Positions 1 through 8,598 of a stretch of DNA of 32,401 nucleotides are shown here, piece by piece. The stretch comes from Aneurinibacillus thermoaerophilus (GTDB taxonomy: Bacteria; Bacillota; Bacilli; Aneurinibacillales; Aneurinibacillaceae): the NCBI RefSeq assembly GCF_900099925.1, contig NZ_FNDE01000037.1, positions 3,172-35,572 on the forward strand, in the 5' to 3' direction. The position numbers and the translations under genes are program-made. The notes below the pieces were generated by a model, which did no database searches, was not told where the DNA came from, and was given only the letters and a program-made list of their open reading frames with translations. Numbering within the stretch: position 1 is the first letter of the stretch; every line of letters begins with the position of its first letter.

Positions 1-1
1 A

Positions 2-265
2 GCAAGGGTTACAACCGGGGAGTATGAAACCATAACGTGGGAGACGTTGACAGCGCAAGAACAAAACAAGTTGCGGCAACACTATGGCTTACAACCTCAC
101 CAGCGGATCAATAACCCGTACGTCATGGAAGACGTACGTATAGCAAGAATGCTACAGCGAAGCAGAGAGGAGACAGAGGATATCCGCTGGATTCAGATTG
201 AAGAAGCCTTGGCAAGGATACAAGGGAAAAGATGTAAACAAATTTGCAGTATGTTACAGCGATAG
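2..265 (+). CDS. C-terminal end of an unknown protein (5' end outside window)
   Basis: The frame is open from the first bases of the window, so the TTG at 47 is probably internal and this is the last ~87 residues of a longer protein. The visible part is charged and rich in Gln, Arg and Glu, with no membrane segment and no motif I recognise; a helical DNA-binding or phage-type protein is possible but unsupported. It lies upstream of, and points towards, two minus-strand Crp/Fnr genes, and would be inside the putative cotE intervening element. Function unknown. Confidence 0.4.
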   Translation, partial: ARVTTGEYETITWETLTAQEQNKLRQHYGLQPHQRINNPYVMEDVRIARMLQRSREETEDIRWIQIEEALARIQGKRCKQICSMLQR

Positions 266-390
266 TAAGATACGGAGATTTAGTAGAATGGGTTTGGGGC
301 CCTGTATTCCTCTATAAGTTGGTGTAAAGCCCTTTTTGTGGTCAAAAAATCCTTGCGGCTCTAAGAGCAAAAATTATGCAAAACGCCCGA

Positions 391-1005
391 TTACATAACC
401 TTCCCAATTTCGCTCATTTTCTTCATATCGAGAATCTGAATCTTCCGTCCTGTGATTTCAATCAATCCCTGCTGTTTCCATTTCTGAAAAGTTTTATTTA
501 CAGTGATGCGTGAAGTCCCAATATATTGAGCAAACGATGTTTGGTCAATTGAAATATTCCCATTTTCGTGCACTAACTTTAGTAAATAGTAAGCCATCTG
601 GTGTTCTATTCCACTATCAAGGAGGGATATAATTTCCGCTAGTATCCTAAATTTGTAGATGAGAGAATGGGTAAATATCGTTGCAGCATTTGGATGATCC
701 GCACAGACTTTTGATAAATCTTCATCAGAGAAGTAATACAAAACAGAAGGAGAGGTAGTAACTGCCGTAGTTAGATAATTCTCTTTATGAACTCCATGTT
801 CTCCTAACAACATTCCTACCGGAACGTAGTTAATAATTCTTTCGTTCCCTTGATCTGAGAGAAATAAAATTTTGACCCCTCCCTTACTCAAATAGTAGAA
901 ACCTTTTCCACTCTCTCCTTGGAGGTAGATTACGGTCTTCTTTTTCAACTCAAGTTTTTGTCCATAGTCTAAAAAGGGTTCCCATGTGTAGCGAAGTTCT
1001 AACAT
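391..1005 (-). CDS. Crp/Fnr-family transcriptional regulator
   Basis: A 204-residue protein of typical Crp/Fnr length. Residues ~1-120 form the cyclic-nucleotide-binding-like beta-barrel (motifs KKTVIYLQGESGKGFYYLSK, then a VLYYF strand before the dimer helix). The C-terminal ~60 residues carry a Crp-type helix-turn-helix (QYIGTSRITVNKTFQKW). No cluster of N-terminal cysteines for an iron-sulfur cluster is visible, so it is not a classical oxygen-sensing Fnr; the effector is unknown. The ATG is preceded by an AGGTGA ribosome binding site that lies inside a 14-bp tandem duplication. It is a diverged paralogue of the next minus-strand gene and, by position, a candidate regulator of the catabolic operon that starts at 2483. 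Confidence 0.85.
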   Translation of the reverse strand: MLELRYTWEPFLDYGQKLELKKKTVIYLQGESGKGFYYLSKGGVKILFLSDQGNERIINYVPVGMLLGEHGVHKENYLTTAVTTSPSVLYYFSDEDLSKVCADHPNAATIFTHSLIYKFRILAEIISLLDSGIEHQMAYYLLKLVHENGNISIDQTSFAQYIGTSRITVNKTFQKWKQQGLIEITGRKIQILDMKKMSEIGKVM

Positions 1006-1032
1006 TCGATCACCTATTTTCGATCACCTATT
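1005..1032. repeat. Perfect 14-bp tandem duplication covering a ribosome binding site
   Basis: The unit ttcgatcacctatt occurs twice back to back (1005-1018 and 1019-1032). Read on the minus strand each copy contains AGGTGATCGAA, so the Shine-Dalgarno sequence of the 391-1005 regulator is present twice, the inner copy at normal spacing to the ATG. Confidence 0.8.
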
Positions 1033-1235
1033 CTAGTATGTTAATTATTTATAGAGTGAAATCCAAATCCAGAGTATGCATTGAAGTTATAACAAATGAT
1101 TCCTGCTAAAAAACTACATTTTTCTTCAATATGATAAAGGACAGATGATCTTCGCTCAACTTCAATTTCTAAATTAAATACGAATAAAAATGAATGAAAA
1201 TTCTTCACATACTTTTTTCTTCTTACCCTAAATGA

Positions 1236-1892
1236 TCAAACATTTTTACTTAAGCTATGTGAGGGCTCCTTTACAAGCCTTTTTAATAGTTCCGGTCTTT
1301 TGATAATAAATCTGCGATTTTGGATCTGTATAATTTTATCTTCTCTCCATTGTTTTAGTATTTTGTATACGGTGATTCTGGTTAGACCTGTACAGTTTGC
1401 AAGATCTTGTTGTGATAGAGGAACTTTATAGTTTTTAAAATCATCATAAATATTTAGGAGGAGTATGGCGATTTGCTGTTCGGATGAAAGCGTGTTCAAT
1501 TTTATGCCTTCAAGAAGAATACGCATTTTGTGAATGATAGTTTGAGCAAAGAGATTTCGTAGATCGGGATATATCATTATTAAATCCTTAAATTGATCGC
1601 GAGGAAAATAATAGAGTACACAATCTTTTACGGTTACAGCTGTTGTAAAATGAGCGTACTGATCCAGGGATTGAATTCCTAAAATTTGGCCGGGAACTAC
1701 AATGTTTAATATCCGTTTTCTCCCTTTTACTGTTGAAGTCACAATTCTCACTAAGCCTTTGTGAAGATAATAGAACCCGTCCCCAATGGAACCCTGGTTG
1801 TATATCACTGTTTTTCTTTTTACAAATTGCCTTGTTCCATATTTTAAATAAGGTTCCCAATTGTATTCGGTTTCAAATATAGTTGCCATCAT
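1236..1892 (-). CDS. Crp/Fnr-family transcriptional regulator, paralogue
   Basis: A 218-residue Crp/Fnr protein. The N-terminal sensor barrel is clearly related to the neighbouring 391-1005 protein (shared pattern YxWEPxLxYG, RKTVIYNQG, GFYYLHKG, and AVTVKDCVLYYF). The C-terminal helix-turn-helix is seen at QDLANCTGLTRITVYKILKQ. Two adjacent ATG codons (1892 and 1889) follow an AGGGGTGAT site; the second has the better spacing. It faces the catabolic operon across a ~590-bp intergenic region, the usual arrangement for a local regulator. The two paralogues suggest duplication followed by specialisation. No iron-sulfur cysteines are evident; the ligand is unknown. Confidence 0.85.
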   Translation of the reverse strand: MMATIFETEYNWEPYLKYGTRQFVKRKTVIYNQGSIGDGFYYLHKGLVRIVTSTVKGRKRILNIVVPGQILGIQSLDQYAHFTTAVTVKDCVLYYFPRDQFKDLIMIYPDLRNLFAQTIIHKMRILLEGIKLNTLSSEQQIAILLLNIYDDFKNYKVPLSQQDLANCTGLTRITVYKILKQWREDKIIQIQNRRFIIKRPELLKRLVKEPSHSLSKNV

Positions 1893-2482
1893 ATCACCCC
1901 TAAAATATGAATTTTATAATATTATCTAAAAAATAGAAATTCTTAAATTTATTATAATTATTTTTCAAATATTTACAATAATTATATTGATAAAAGTATT
2001 TTTTCTCTTCTATGGCGAGCGGGAGTCAATGTTACAGAATTAGTAAAGAATACGATGTCTATGTTTCTACTTGGTAGGAATATTTATGCTGCTTATCATT
2101 ACTTACCGGGGAAGTGCTGTCCTGCACATTTCTGGATGTTAGGATTATAAACACAGTGCTGAACGAGCATTGAAGCATTAGAGGATTCAAAATTAGATCC
2201 CTTGTTTGGAACTCTAGGGTTTTGAATCATAAAGTTTGATGAATGTATCTCATCAGGTTTATGTATGATCTTATGTTTTAGTATGATTTAAAAAAAATTA
2301 TAAAATACGTTAATGAGTTTACAGTTATTCTGACGATCCAATATTATAATGCAGCTATAAGGTACGAAATAAAAATATAAGTTAAGGATAAAACCGAAAG
2401 GAGATAAGAAACGAAAAAACAAGATTTTACTTCTAATTTAAAATGTAAGTGTTTTCAAATGCCGAATATGGGAGGGATCATG
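1893..2482. promoter_or_regulatory. Divergent intergenic control region of the catabolic operon
   Basis: About 590 bp without a convincing gene, very AT-rich on the left. It separates the minus-strand regulator from the plus-strand operon and must hold both promoters. Two inverted repeats are visible: a 9-bp pair (gattcaaaa at 2184-2192, ttttgaatc at 2220-2228) and a 6-bp pair with 7-bp spacer (tgatga 2237-2242, tcatca 2250-2255), the latter with the size and symmetry of a Crp/Fnr-type operator. I could not assign a convincing sigma-A promoter. Confidence 0.45.
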
Positions 2483-3961
2483 ATGGGAATTCGTACAGGT
2501 GAGCAGTACATTAATGCAGTGAAATCACGAAAGCCTGAGGTTTGGCTGGCAGGAAAAAAGGTTGAAAACGTATTTGATGAACCTGTATTAAGACAGACAG
2601 TAATTGAAATCGCAAAGCTATATGATATGCAACATGATCCGGAATATCAAGATAAGATTACTCATTTCTGTGAAGAAACTGGGGAAAGAGTGAACAATGC
2701 GTTTTTGATTCCGAAGAATTACGAAGATTTAATTAAGCGTAGAGCGGCGTTTGAAGCTTTTGCGAAGGCTACTTTTGGTTTAATGGGAAGATCTCCGGAC
2801 TTTTTAAACGTAGTAATTACCTCCATGTACAGCCATTCTAGTTTCTTTGAAAAGTACAATAAGCAATGGGCTGAAAACATACGCAGATATTATCGATTGG
2901 TTCGTGATAATGACTTGTTTTTAACACATGCCATCATCAATCCTCAAAATGATCGAAGCAAATCCTCTCATGAGCAACAGGATATGTTTACTCATTTAGG
3001 AGCTGTGAAAGAGACACCGGAAGGACTTGTTGTGAGAGGTGCTAAATTTTTGGCTACACTCGCTCCTGTGGCAGATGAAGTTATTATTTACACCTTCCCA
3101 GGATATAAACCCGGTGATGAACGTTATGCGCTAGCATTCGCGCTACCAATTGATACGCCAGGCCTTCGAATTATTTGTCGTGAACCGATGCAGGATGGAA
3201 AACGTCCGTTGTTTGATCATCCATTGGCATCACGCTTTGAAGAAATAGATGCGTTGTTAGTCTTTAAGGATGTTTTAGTTCCCTGGGATCGAGTGTTTAT
3301 TTATAACAATGTGGAAGCCGCAAACCTCCTTTATCCAAAAACAGGAATCGCCCAGCAGCCAGCTCATCAGTCTGCAGTGAGAGGACTCTTAAAACTTCAA
3401 TTTGCTACAGAAGTAACATGTAGGTTAGCTGACTCAATTGGAGTAGATGTATTTTTACATGTTCAGGAAAGCCTTGGTGAGTTAATCCAAGCTGTAGAAT
3501 CTATAAGGGCATTATTGCGTATTGCAGAGCATGAGTATGAAGTTACTCCTGAGGGTGAGGCTATGCCAAATTGGGTACCCCTTGAAACGATTCGAGGTTT
3601 ATTACCAAAGATGTATCCACGTGCTATTGAACTGATGCAAACCATAGGAGCTGGTGGATTATTACTGTCTCCAACTGGTGCTGATTTTGAAAATCCGGAA
3701 TTAAGAGAAGATATAGAACGTTACTATATTGGAAGAGCGGGTGTATCTGCAACGGATCGTGTAAGCGTATTCAAGCTTGCTTGGGATTTGTGCGGCGAAG
3801 CTTTCGGTCAGCGCTTACTTCAATATGAACGTTATTATACAGGCGACCCAATCCGGAAGAAAGCTATATTTTACAATTCAATTAAACGTCAGCGTACGTT
3901 TGACATGGTTGATGACGCATTACAGGTAAGCAAGTTGAAAGAACTAGTAACAAATAAATAA
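2483..3961 (+). CDS. HpaB-family flavin-dependent monooxygenase, probable anthranilate 3-monooxygenase (oxygenase component)
   Basis: A 492-residue member of the two-component, FADH2-dependent 4-hydroxyphenylacetate 3-hydroxylase (HpaB) family, of normal length. Family segments are seen at [19 protein letters not shown], in the middle ([20 protein letters not shown]) and near the C-terminus ([20 protein letters not shown]). Such enzymes hydroxylate aromatic rings with reduced flavin supplied by a separate reductase. From memory, Geobacillus thermodenitrificans uses an HpaB-like enzyme of this kind to turn anthranilate into 3-hydroxyanthranilate, which is the substrate of the next gene; the substrate assignment rests on that context. 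ATG 2483 is chosen over 2459 because GGGAGGG at 2470-2476 sits just before it. No flavin reductase gene is visible, so it must be elsewhere. Confidence 0.8.
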   Translation: MGIRTGEQYINAVKSRKPEVWLAGKKVENVFDEPVLRQTVIEIAKLYDMQHDPEYQDKITHFCEETGERVNNAFLIPKNYEDLIKRRAAFEAFAKATFGLMGRSPDFLNVVITSMYSHSSFFEKYNKQWAENIRRYYRLVRDNDLFLTHAIINPQNDRSKSSHEQQDMFTHLGAVKETPEGLVVRGAKFLATLAPVADEVIIYTFPGYKPGDERYALAFALPIDTPGLRIICREPMQDGKRPLFDHPLASRFEEIDALLVFKDVLVPWDRVFIYNNVEAANLLYPKTGIAQQPAHQSAVRGLLKLQFATEVTCRLADSIGVDVFLHVQESLGELIQAVESIRALLRIAEHEYEVTPEGEAMPNWVPLETIRGLLPKMYPRAIELMQTIGAGGLLLSPTGADFENPELREDIERYYIGRAGVSATDRVSVFKLAWDLCGEAFGQRLLQYERYYTGDPIRKKAIFYNSIKRQRTFDMVDDALQVSKLKELVTNK

Positions 3962-3987
3962 TATGAAATATTTGATCTTCCGTATAG

Positions 3988-4185
3988 AAATCTAAGGACA
4001 TTTTTGAACAATATCAATCAGCTTTAAAAAATGGCAAAAGACTTTACCATCATTTTACCATAATTGAATCAACCACACCACCAAATCTTTTTAGGCGCAC
4101 ATATTTTGACTCCTGTTCAAAAAAACGGGTTCGATTAGAACAGCTGGAAATAGATCATGTGATCATTGCACGGTTTGAAGAATGA
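3988..4185 (+). pseudogene. Orphan open frame without start codon, probable gene remnant
   Basis: Between the monooxygenase and the dioxygenase a 65-codon frame reads open to TGA at 4183-4185 with coding-like composition, including LFRRTYFDSCSKKRVRLEQL and ending IDHVIIARFEE. It begins after a TAG and has no ATG, GTG or TTG near its start and no ribosome binding site. It looks like the C-terminal remnant of a lost gene within the operon. I do not recognise the family. Confidence 0.35.
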
Positions 4186-4259
4186 TATGCTAGCCGCTGT
4201 CCTCATAAAGGGACAAACAATGCAACCATTATTAAATGATGGGAGGAGTGTATAAAACA

Positions 4260-4796
4260 ATGAGCGCGTTCGTACCGATCCATTTGTGGAATTTTATCGA
4301 GGAAAATAAAGACCTGTTAAAACCTCCGGTAAATAATAAAGTGATTTGGAAAGATGCAGAATTGATGGTTCAGGTGATCGGAGGGCCGAATAAACGGCGC
4401 GATTTTCATGTGGACCCGTCTGAAGAAGTGTTCTATCAAATAAAAGGAGATTGTTATGTTGAAGTGATGAATTCAGAGGGAAAGCGTGAGGTAGTAACGG
4501 TAAAAGAGGGGGAAATGTTTTTGTTACCGCCGAATGTTCCTCACTCTCCGCATCGGGTATCAAATACGATTGGTATTGTTATTGAACGTAGCAGGGCTGA
4601 AGGAGAATTGGAGGATTTTATATGGTTTTGTGATCAATGCAATCATGAAATGCATCGCGTAACCGTTCAGTTAACCAATATTGAAATTCAGGTAAAAGAA
4701 GCTATCAACGGATTTAATAATAATTTGGATCTTCGCACGTGCAAAAATTGCGGATATGTGATGCCGCCGGAAGCGAGTGAGTGGAAGTGCGAGTAG
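4260..4796 (+). CDS. nbaC: 3-hydroxyanthranilate 3,4-dioxygenase
   Basis: A 178-residue cupin that opens the ring of 3-hydroxyanthranilate with O2 and Fe(II) to give 2-amino-3-carboxymuconate semialdehyde. Visible active-site residues: His50 and Glu56 in DFHVDPSEEVFYQIKG and His95 in PPNVPHSPHR (iron ligands), with Arg47, Arg99 and Glu109 matching known substrate-binding positions. The C-terminus has two CxxC pairs (Cys124/Cys127 and Cys161/Cys164), the rubredoxin-like iron site typical of bacterial enzymes. ATG 4260 follows GGGAGGAG at 4241-4248. The 3' end overlaps the decarboxylase gene by 16 bp, implying coupled translation. Confidence 0.93.
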   Translation: MSAFVPIHLWNFIEENKDLLKPPVNNKVIWKDAELMVQVIGGPNKRRDFHVDPSEEVFYQIKGDCYVEVMNSEGKREVVTVKEGEMFLLPPNVPHSPHRVSNTIGIVIERSRAEGELEDFIWFCDQCNHEMHRVTVQLTNIEIQVKEAINGFNNNLDLRTCKNCGYVMPPEASEWKCE

Positions 4797-5776
4797 ATTT
4801 CCATACGCATATTATTCCCGAAGACATTTCCCATTTGACTGAAAAACTCCAAGGTGACCGCTGGCCTATTCTTAACAGGACATGCACATGCGGCGCCAAT
4901 ATCATGGTTGCAGGAAAGGTGTTCCGTGAAGTAACAGATCAGGTATGGGACCCTGCGAAACGTATTCATGATATGGAACGGGAAAATGTAGACATACAGG
5001 TACTATCCCCCATCCCAGTTACGTTTTCTTATTGGGCACCTGTTGAAGAAGCGGAAGTGATGGTTCGCATCCAAAATGATTTTATCGCAGAAACGGTAAG
5101 GCAAAATCCGGAGCGTTTTATTGGACTTGGTACGGTTCCCTTGCAAAACACGGAAATAGCGATACACGAAATGGATCGCTGCATGAACGAACTAGGATTA
5201 AAAGGGATTGAAATCGGTACGAATGTGAACGGAAAAAATCTCGACGATCCATATTTGATAGAATTTTTTGAAATGTGCGATCAGTGGAAAGTCCCCATTT
5301 TTATTCACCCGTGGGAAACATTGGGCAGAGAACGGATGCCTCGTCACAACTTAATGTATACCGTAGGCATGCCAAGCGAAACCTCCTTAGCTGCGGCAAG
5401 TTTAATCCTGGGCGGCGTGATAGAAAAATTCCCTCGGCTAAAAATTTGCTTTGCTCATGGGGGAGGCTCATTCCCTTATATTCTTCCTCGTCTTGACAAA
5501 GGGTGGAGGGTTTGGCCACATCTGAGGTTAATTGAGCAGCCGCCGAGCTATTATGCTAAAAACTTTTATTTTGATTCGTTAGTAAACGACCCTTTAAATA
5601 TTCAATATCTGGTTGATCGTTTTGGATATGACAGGATTTTAATGGGATCGGACTACCCCTTCTTGTTAAGGGAAAGTCCTCCAGGCGAAGTCATTGACAA
5701 AACGTTGGCGATAACAGAAGAACAAAAACGGGCCATGCTGGGAGAAAATGCTCTTCGTTTTTTAAATATCAAATAA
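4781..5776 (+). CDS. nbaD: 2-amino-3-carboxymuconate-6-semialdehyde decarboxylase (ACMSD)
   Basis: A 331-residue amidohydrolase-superfamily zinc decarboxylase that converts the dioxygenase product to 2-aminomuconate semialdehyde. The unstable substrate would otherwise cyclise to quinolinate, which fits the overlap of the two genes. Ligands are in place: His8 and His10 (DFHTH), His176 (IFIHPWE), catalytic His226 (FAHGGG) and Asp291 (GSDYPF). FSYWAPVEEA and VGMPSETSLAAASLILGG are family hallmarks. The start is GTG, either 4781 (GGAAG seven bases upstream) or 4787, which would give the more usual MRVDFHTH N-terminus. Length is normal. Confidence 0.93.
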   Translation: MEVRVDFHTHIIPEDISHLTEKLQGDRWPILNRTCTCGANIMVAGKVFREVTDQVWDPAKRIHDMERENVDIQVLSPIPVTFSYWAPVEEAEVMVRIQNDFIAETVRQNPERFIGLGTVPLQNTEIAIHEMDRCMNELGLKGIEIGTNVNGKNLDDPYLIEFFEMCDQWKVPIFIHPWETLGRERMPRHNLMYTVGMPSETSLAAASLILGGVIEKFPRLKICFAHGGGSFPYILPRLDKGWRVWPHLRLIEQPPSYYAKNFYFDSLVNDPLNIQYLVDRFGYDRILMGSDYPFLLRESPPGEVIDKTLAITEEQKRAMLGENALRFLNIK

Positions 5777-5792
5777 AAAAAGGGATGAAATC

Positions 5793-6266
5793 ATGAATCG
5801 TATTGAGGTTACACCTGAACAAAAATTACAGGAACTAGGCTTAACCTTGCCCACCCCGCGTCAAGCCGTCGGAAATTACATCGGTTGCGTCCGAACGGGG
5901 AACCTCATATTTACGGCTGGTCAAGGCACGGATGAATACCGCGGCAAGCTTGGTGAAGATGTAACGGTTGAGGTAGGATATCAAGCGGCCAGGCAGTGCA
6001 TGCTAAATCTTTTGGCGGTCGTAAAACAAGAAATCGGAGAACTCAGCAAAGTAAAGCGTATTGTCAAAATCCTCGGGTTTGTGAACAGTGCCCCTGATTT
6101 CACAGAACAACCTAAGGTGATGAATGGTGCTTCAGATCTGTTGGTACAAGTATTTGGGGAGAGGGGAAAACACGGACGATCCGCTGTTGGAATGGCCCAG
6201 CTTCCAAACAATAATGCGGTTGAAGTGGAAATGATTTTAGAGATTGAGGATTGGGAGGAGAAATAA
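5793..6266 (+). CDS. nbaF: 2-aminomuconate deaminase (RidA/YjgF family)
   Basis: A 157-residue RidA-fold protein. The operon context and the subgroup segment FVNSAPDFTEQPKVMNGASD point to 2-aminomuconate deaminase, which hydrolyses 2-aminomuconate to 4-oxalocrotonate plus ammonia, rather than a general imine deaminase. The conserved arginine of the RidA pocket is in GKHGRSAVGMAQLP. It starts 16 bp after the decarboxylase with an AAAGGGATG site and ends one base before the dehydrogenase ATG. The order deaminase before dehydrogenase is opposite to the reaction order, as often in operons. Confidence 0.88.
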   Translation: MNRIEVTPEQKLQELGLTLPTPRQAVGNYIGCVRTGNLIFTAGQGTDEYRGKLGEDVTVEVGYQAARQCMLNLLAVVKQEIGELSKVKRIVKILGFVNSAPDFTEQPKVMNGASDLLVQVFGERGKHGRSAVGMAQLPNNNAVEVEMILEIEDWEEK

Positions 6267-6267
6267 T

Positions 6268-7734
6268 ATGAGTAAGATTTTAGAAAATCAAATGAAAGTC
6301 AAGGATGCAAAGCTATTCATTAATGGCGAATATACAGATGCGATTTCCGGGGAGACGTTTGATACGATTGATCCTTCGACCAATCGAAAGCTAGCATCCG
6401 TAGCGAATGCGAATGAGCGAGATGTGCAAAGAGCGATCGAAGTGGCTCAGCGCACGTTTGAAAGCGGTGTTTGGAGCGATATGCCGGTTGAAGAGAGAGC
6501 GAAGATTCTTTGCAGAATGTCCGACCTTGTGATGGAACGTGTCGAGGAGCTGGCCCTTGTGGAAACGATGGATGTTGGAAAGCCGATTAAAGAGAGCCGG
6601 GGCTTTGATATTCCCAGAGCGGCCTCCAATCTGCGTTTCTTTGCCGAAATGGCCAAATATATCAATTACGAACATTATGATCAATCCAAGCACATGAGCT
6701 ATTCGAAATATGCGCCAGCAGGTGTAACAAGCTTAATCATTCCATGGAATCTTCCTTTTATGCAAATGACCTGGAAGGCATCCGCAGCACTGGCTGCCGG
6801 GAATACCGTGGTTGTGAAGCCAGCTTCTTATACTCCGCTCAGTGCCGTGATGTTAGGGGAAATCGCCAATGAAGCAGGTCTTCCTCCGGGGGTACTGAAC
6901 ATTATTACCGGTCCAGGCAGAACAGTCGGTACAGCAATGACGACCCATCCTTATGTTCGACGTATCTCTTTTGTTGGGGAAACGACCACTGGGAAAACGG
7001 TGATGAAAAATGCTGCCTCTCAATTAATCCCTGTATCGCTGGAATTAGGCGGAAAGTCAGCCAATATTGTTTTTGAAGATGCTGATCTGGATGAGGCAGT
7101 AAAAGGTTCGATTGAGGCCATTTTTAGGAATCAAGGAGAAATTTGCTTGGCTGGCTCCCGCTTATTAGTACAAGAAAAGATTTATGATAAATTTCTGGAA
7201 AATTTTATTGATAATGTAAAAAAGATTAAGGTTGGCAACCCTCTGGATGAAGATACAGATATGGGAGCCCTGGTTTCGAGAAGTCATTTGGAAACCATTG
7301 AAAATTATGTGCAAATCGGAATATCGGAAGGTGCGAAGCTTGCTATTGGCGGTAAGCGGGTTGAAGGATTGGCGGAGGGCAATTTCTATGAGCCAACTGT
7401 TTTTTATGATGTAGAGAACAAGATGAGGATAGCTCAGGAAGAAATATTTGGTCCGGTACTTGTTGTGATTCCTTTTAAAACGGAAGAAGAGGCAGTGAAA
7501 ATTGCTAATGATTCGATGTACGGTCTTGCGGGTGTAGTCTGGACCAATGATCTGCGGCGTGCCCATCGTGTAGCTTCTCGAGTAACTTCAGGTTTGCTAT
7601 GGATCAATTGCTGGTATCACAGAGATTTAAGAACTCCTTTCGGAGGATCGAAGGCGAGCGGAATCGGCCGTGAAGGTGGACGCCATAGTTTTGAATTCTA
7701 TACCGAAGCGAAAACTATTACGATGAAATTATAG
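6268..7734 (+). CDS. nbaE: 2-aminomuconate-6-semialdehyde dehydrogenase
   Basis: A 488-residue NAD(P)-dependent aldehyde dehydrogenase. Catalytic Cys293 lies in RNQGEICLAGSR and general base Glu259 in VSLELGGKSANIVFED; cofactor-binding segments include IIPWNLPFMQMTWKASAALA and SFVGETTTGKTV. The C-terminal PFGGSKASGIGREGG is the usual oligomerisation tail. Neighbours make 2-aminomuconate semialdehyde to 2-aminomuconate the expected reaction. The ATG at 6268 follows GGGAGGAG inside the 3' end of the deaminase gene, so the two are translationally coupled. Confidence 0.9.
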   Translation: MSKILENQMKVKDAKLFINGEYTDAISGETFDTIDPSTNRKLASVANANERDVQRAIEVAQRTFESGVWSDMPVEERAKILCRMSDLVMERVEELALVETMDVGKPIKESRGFDIPRAASNLRFFAEMAKYINYEHYDQSKHMSYSKYAPAGVTSLIIPWNLPFMQMTWKASAALAAGNTVVVKPASYTPLSAVMLGEIANEAGLPPGVLNIITGPGRTVGTAMTTHPYVRRISFVGETTTGKTVMKNAASQLIPVSLELGGKSANIVFEDADLDEAVKGSIEAIFRNQGEICLAGSRLLVQEKIYDKFLENFIDNVKKIKVGNPLDEDTDMGALVSRSHLETIENYVQIGISEGAKLAIGGKRVEGLAEGNFYEPTVFYDVENKMRIAQEEIFGPVLVVIPFKTEEEAVKIANDSMYGLAGVVWTNDLRRAHRVASRVTSGLLWINCWYHRDLRTPFGGSKASGIGREGGRHSFEFYTEAKTITMKL

Positions 7735-7744
7735 CGGTAGGTTG

Positions 7745-7772
7745 TAAAGAGTGGCTCAAGAGTCACTCTTTA
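7745..7772 (+). promoter_or_regulatory. Intercistronic stem-loop between dehydrogenase and hydratase genes
   Basis: A 12-bp stem (TAAAGAGTGGCT with AGTCACTCTTTA, one G-U pair) closed by a CAAG loop lies 10 bp after the dehydrogenase stop codon. There is no uridine run after it, so it is more likely an mRNA-stability or processing element than a terminator. It excludes the early GTG at 7751 as a sensible start for the next gene. Confidence 0.6.
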
Positions 7773-7804
7773 TGTATCCAAGGAGAAAAGGAAGGAGCAG
7801 GCTT

Positions 7805-8584
7805 ATGAATTTATTATTAGAAGTAATTGCTAATGAATTGATAGAAGCAGAGCGAAGCAAGCGACCAGTGCTCCCTCTTACACAGCGATATACTGAATTG
7901 AATGTAACAGATGCCTATCAAATTCAGCTGGAAGTCATAAAGAAAAAGAGAACAGAAGGACGTCAGGTTATTGGGAAAAAAGTAGGACTTACCAGTGTAG
8001 CTATGCAGAAAATGCTTGGGGTTAATGAGCCGGACTATGGACATTTGCTAGATGATATGCGGGTATCCGATGGAGCAACCGTAAAAATTAGCGATTTGGT
8101 TAGTCCGAAAGTCGAAGCAGAAATAGGGTTCGTCCTTGCTCAAGATTTAACTGGCCCGAACATTAACTATCTGGATGTATTAATGGCTACCAAATATGTA
8201 GTACCAACGATAGAGATTATTGATAGCCGCATTGCGAATTGGAAGATTCAATTAATTGATACCGTCGCAGACAATGGTTCTTCAGCGAAAGTGGTTGTGG
8301 GAAACAAGCTGAGTAGGGTGGATGGTTTGGATTTGCGGAGTGTAGGGATGGTTCTTTATAACAATGGGGAACTTATGGCAACCGGTTCTGGAGCTGCCGT
8401 TCTTGGACATCCGGCACAGGCGATTGCATGGTTAGCGAATAAATTGCATGAGTTTGGCATTCAGCTTAAAGCAGGAGAATTGATTCTTTCGGGAGCTCTT
8501 TCCGGGGCATTGACTGTTAAACAAGGGGATACGATTTCAGCTCATTTTGGATCGCTAGGTTCTGTATCCGTAACCTTTCAGTAA
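7805..8584 (+). CDS. nbaH: 2-oxopent-4-enoate hydratase (2-hydroxypenta-2,4-dienoate hydratase)
   Basis: A 259-residue member of the hydratase/decarboxylase family (fumarylacetoacetase-like fold). It adds water to 2-hydroxypenta-2,4-dienoate to give 4-hydroxy-2-oxovalerate. The family metal site is seen as PKVEAEIGF and [28 protein letters not shown] is closer to DmpE/NbaH hydratases than to the decarboxylase, which is the paralogue at the end of the operon. ATG 7805 is chosen because AAGGAG lies at 7792-7797. Hydratase and decarboxylase of such pathways usually form a complex that channels the unstable dienol. Confidence 0.85.
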   Translation: MNLLLEVIANELIEAERSKRPVLPLTQRYTELNVTDAYQIQLEVIKKKRTEGRQVIGKKVGLTSVAMQKMLGVNEPDYGHLLDDMRVSDGATVKISDLVSPKVEAEIGFVLAQDLTGPNINYLDVLMATKYVVPTIEIIDSRIANWKIQLIDTVADNGSSAKVVVGNKLSRVDGLDLRSVGMVLYNNGELMATGSGAAVLGHPAQAIAWLANKLHEFGIQLKAGELILSGALSGALTVKQGDTISAHFGSLGSVSVTFQ

Positions 8585-8598
8585 AGGAGGTTGTTAAT

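Noticed and set aside
1893-2458. T-box or other known riboswitch in the operon leader
   Set aside because: Hairpins exist, but no T-box sequence, specifier loop or terminator/antiterminator pair was found.
7751-7804. N-terminal extension of the hydratase from GTG 7751
   Set aside because: The region is an intercistronic hairpin; a strong AAGGAG directly precedes ATG 7805 and homologues start there.
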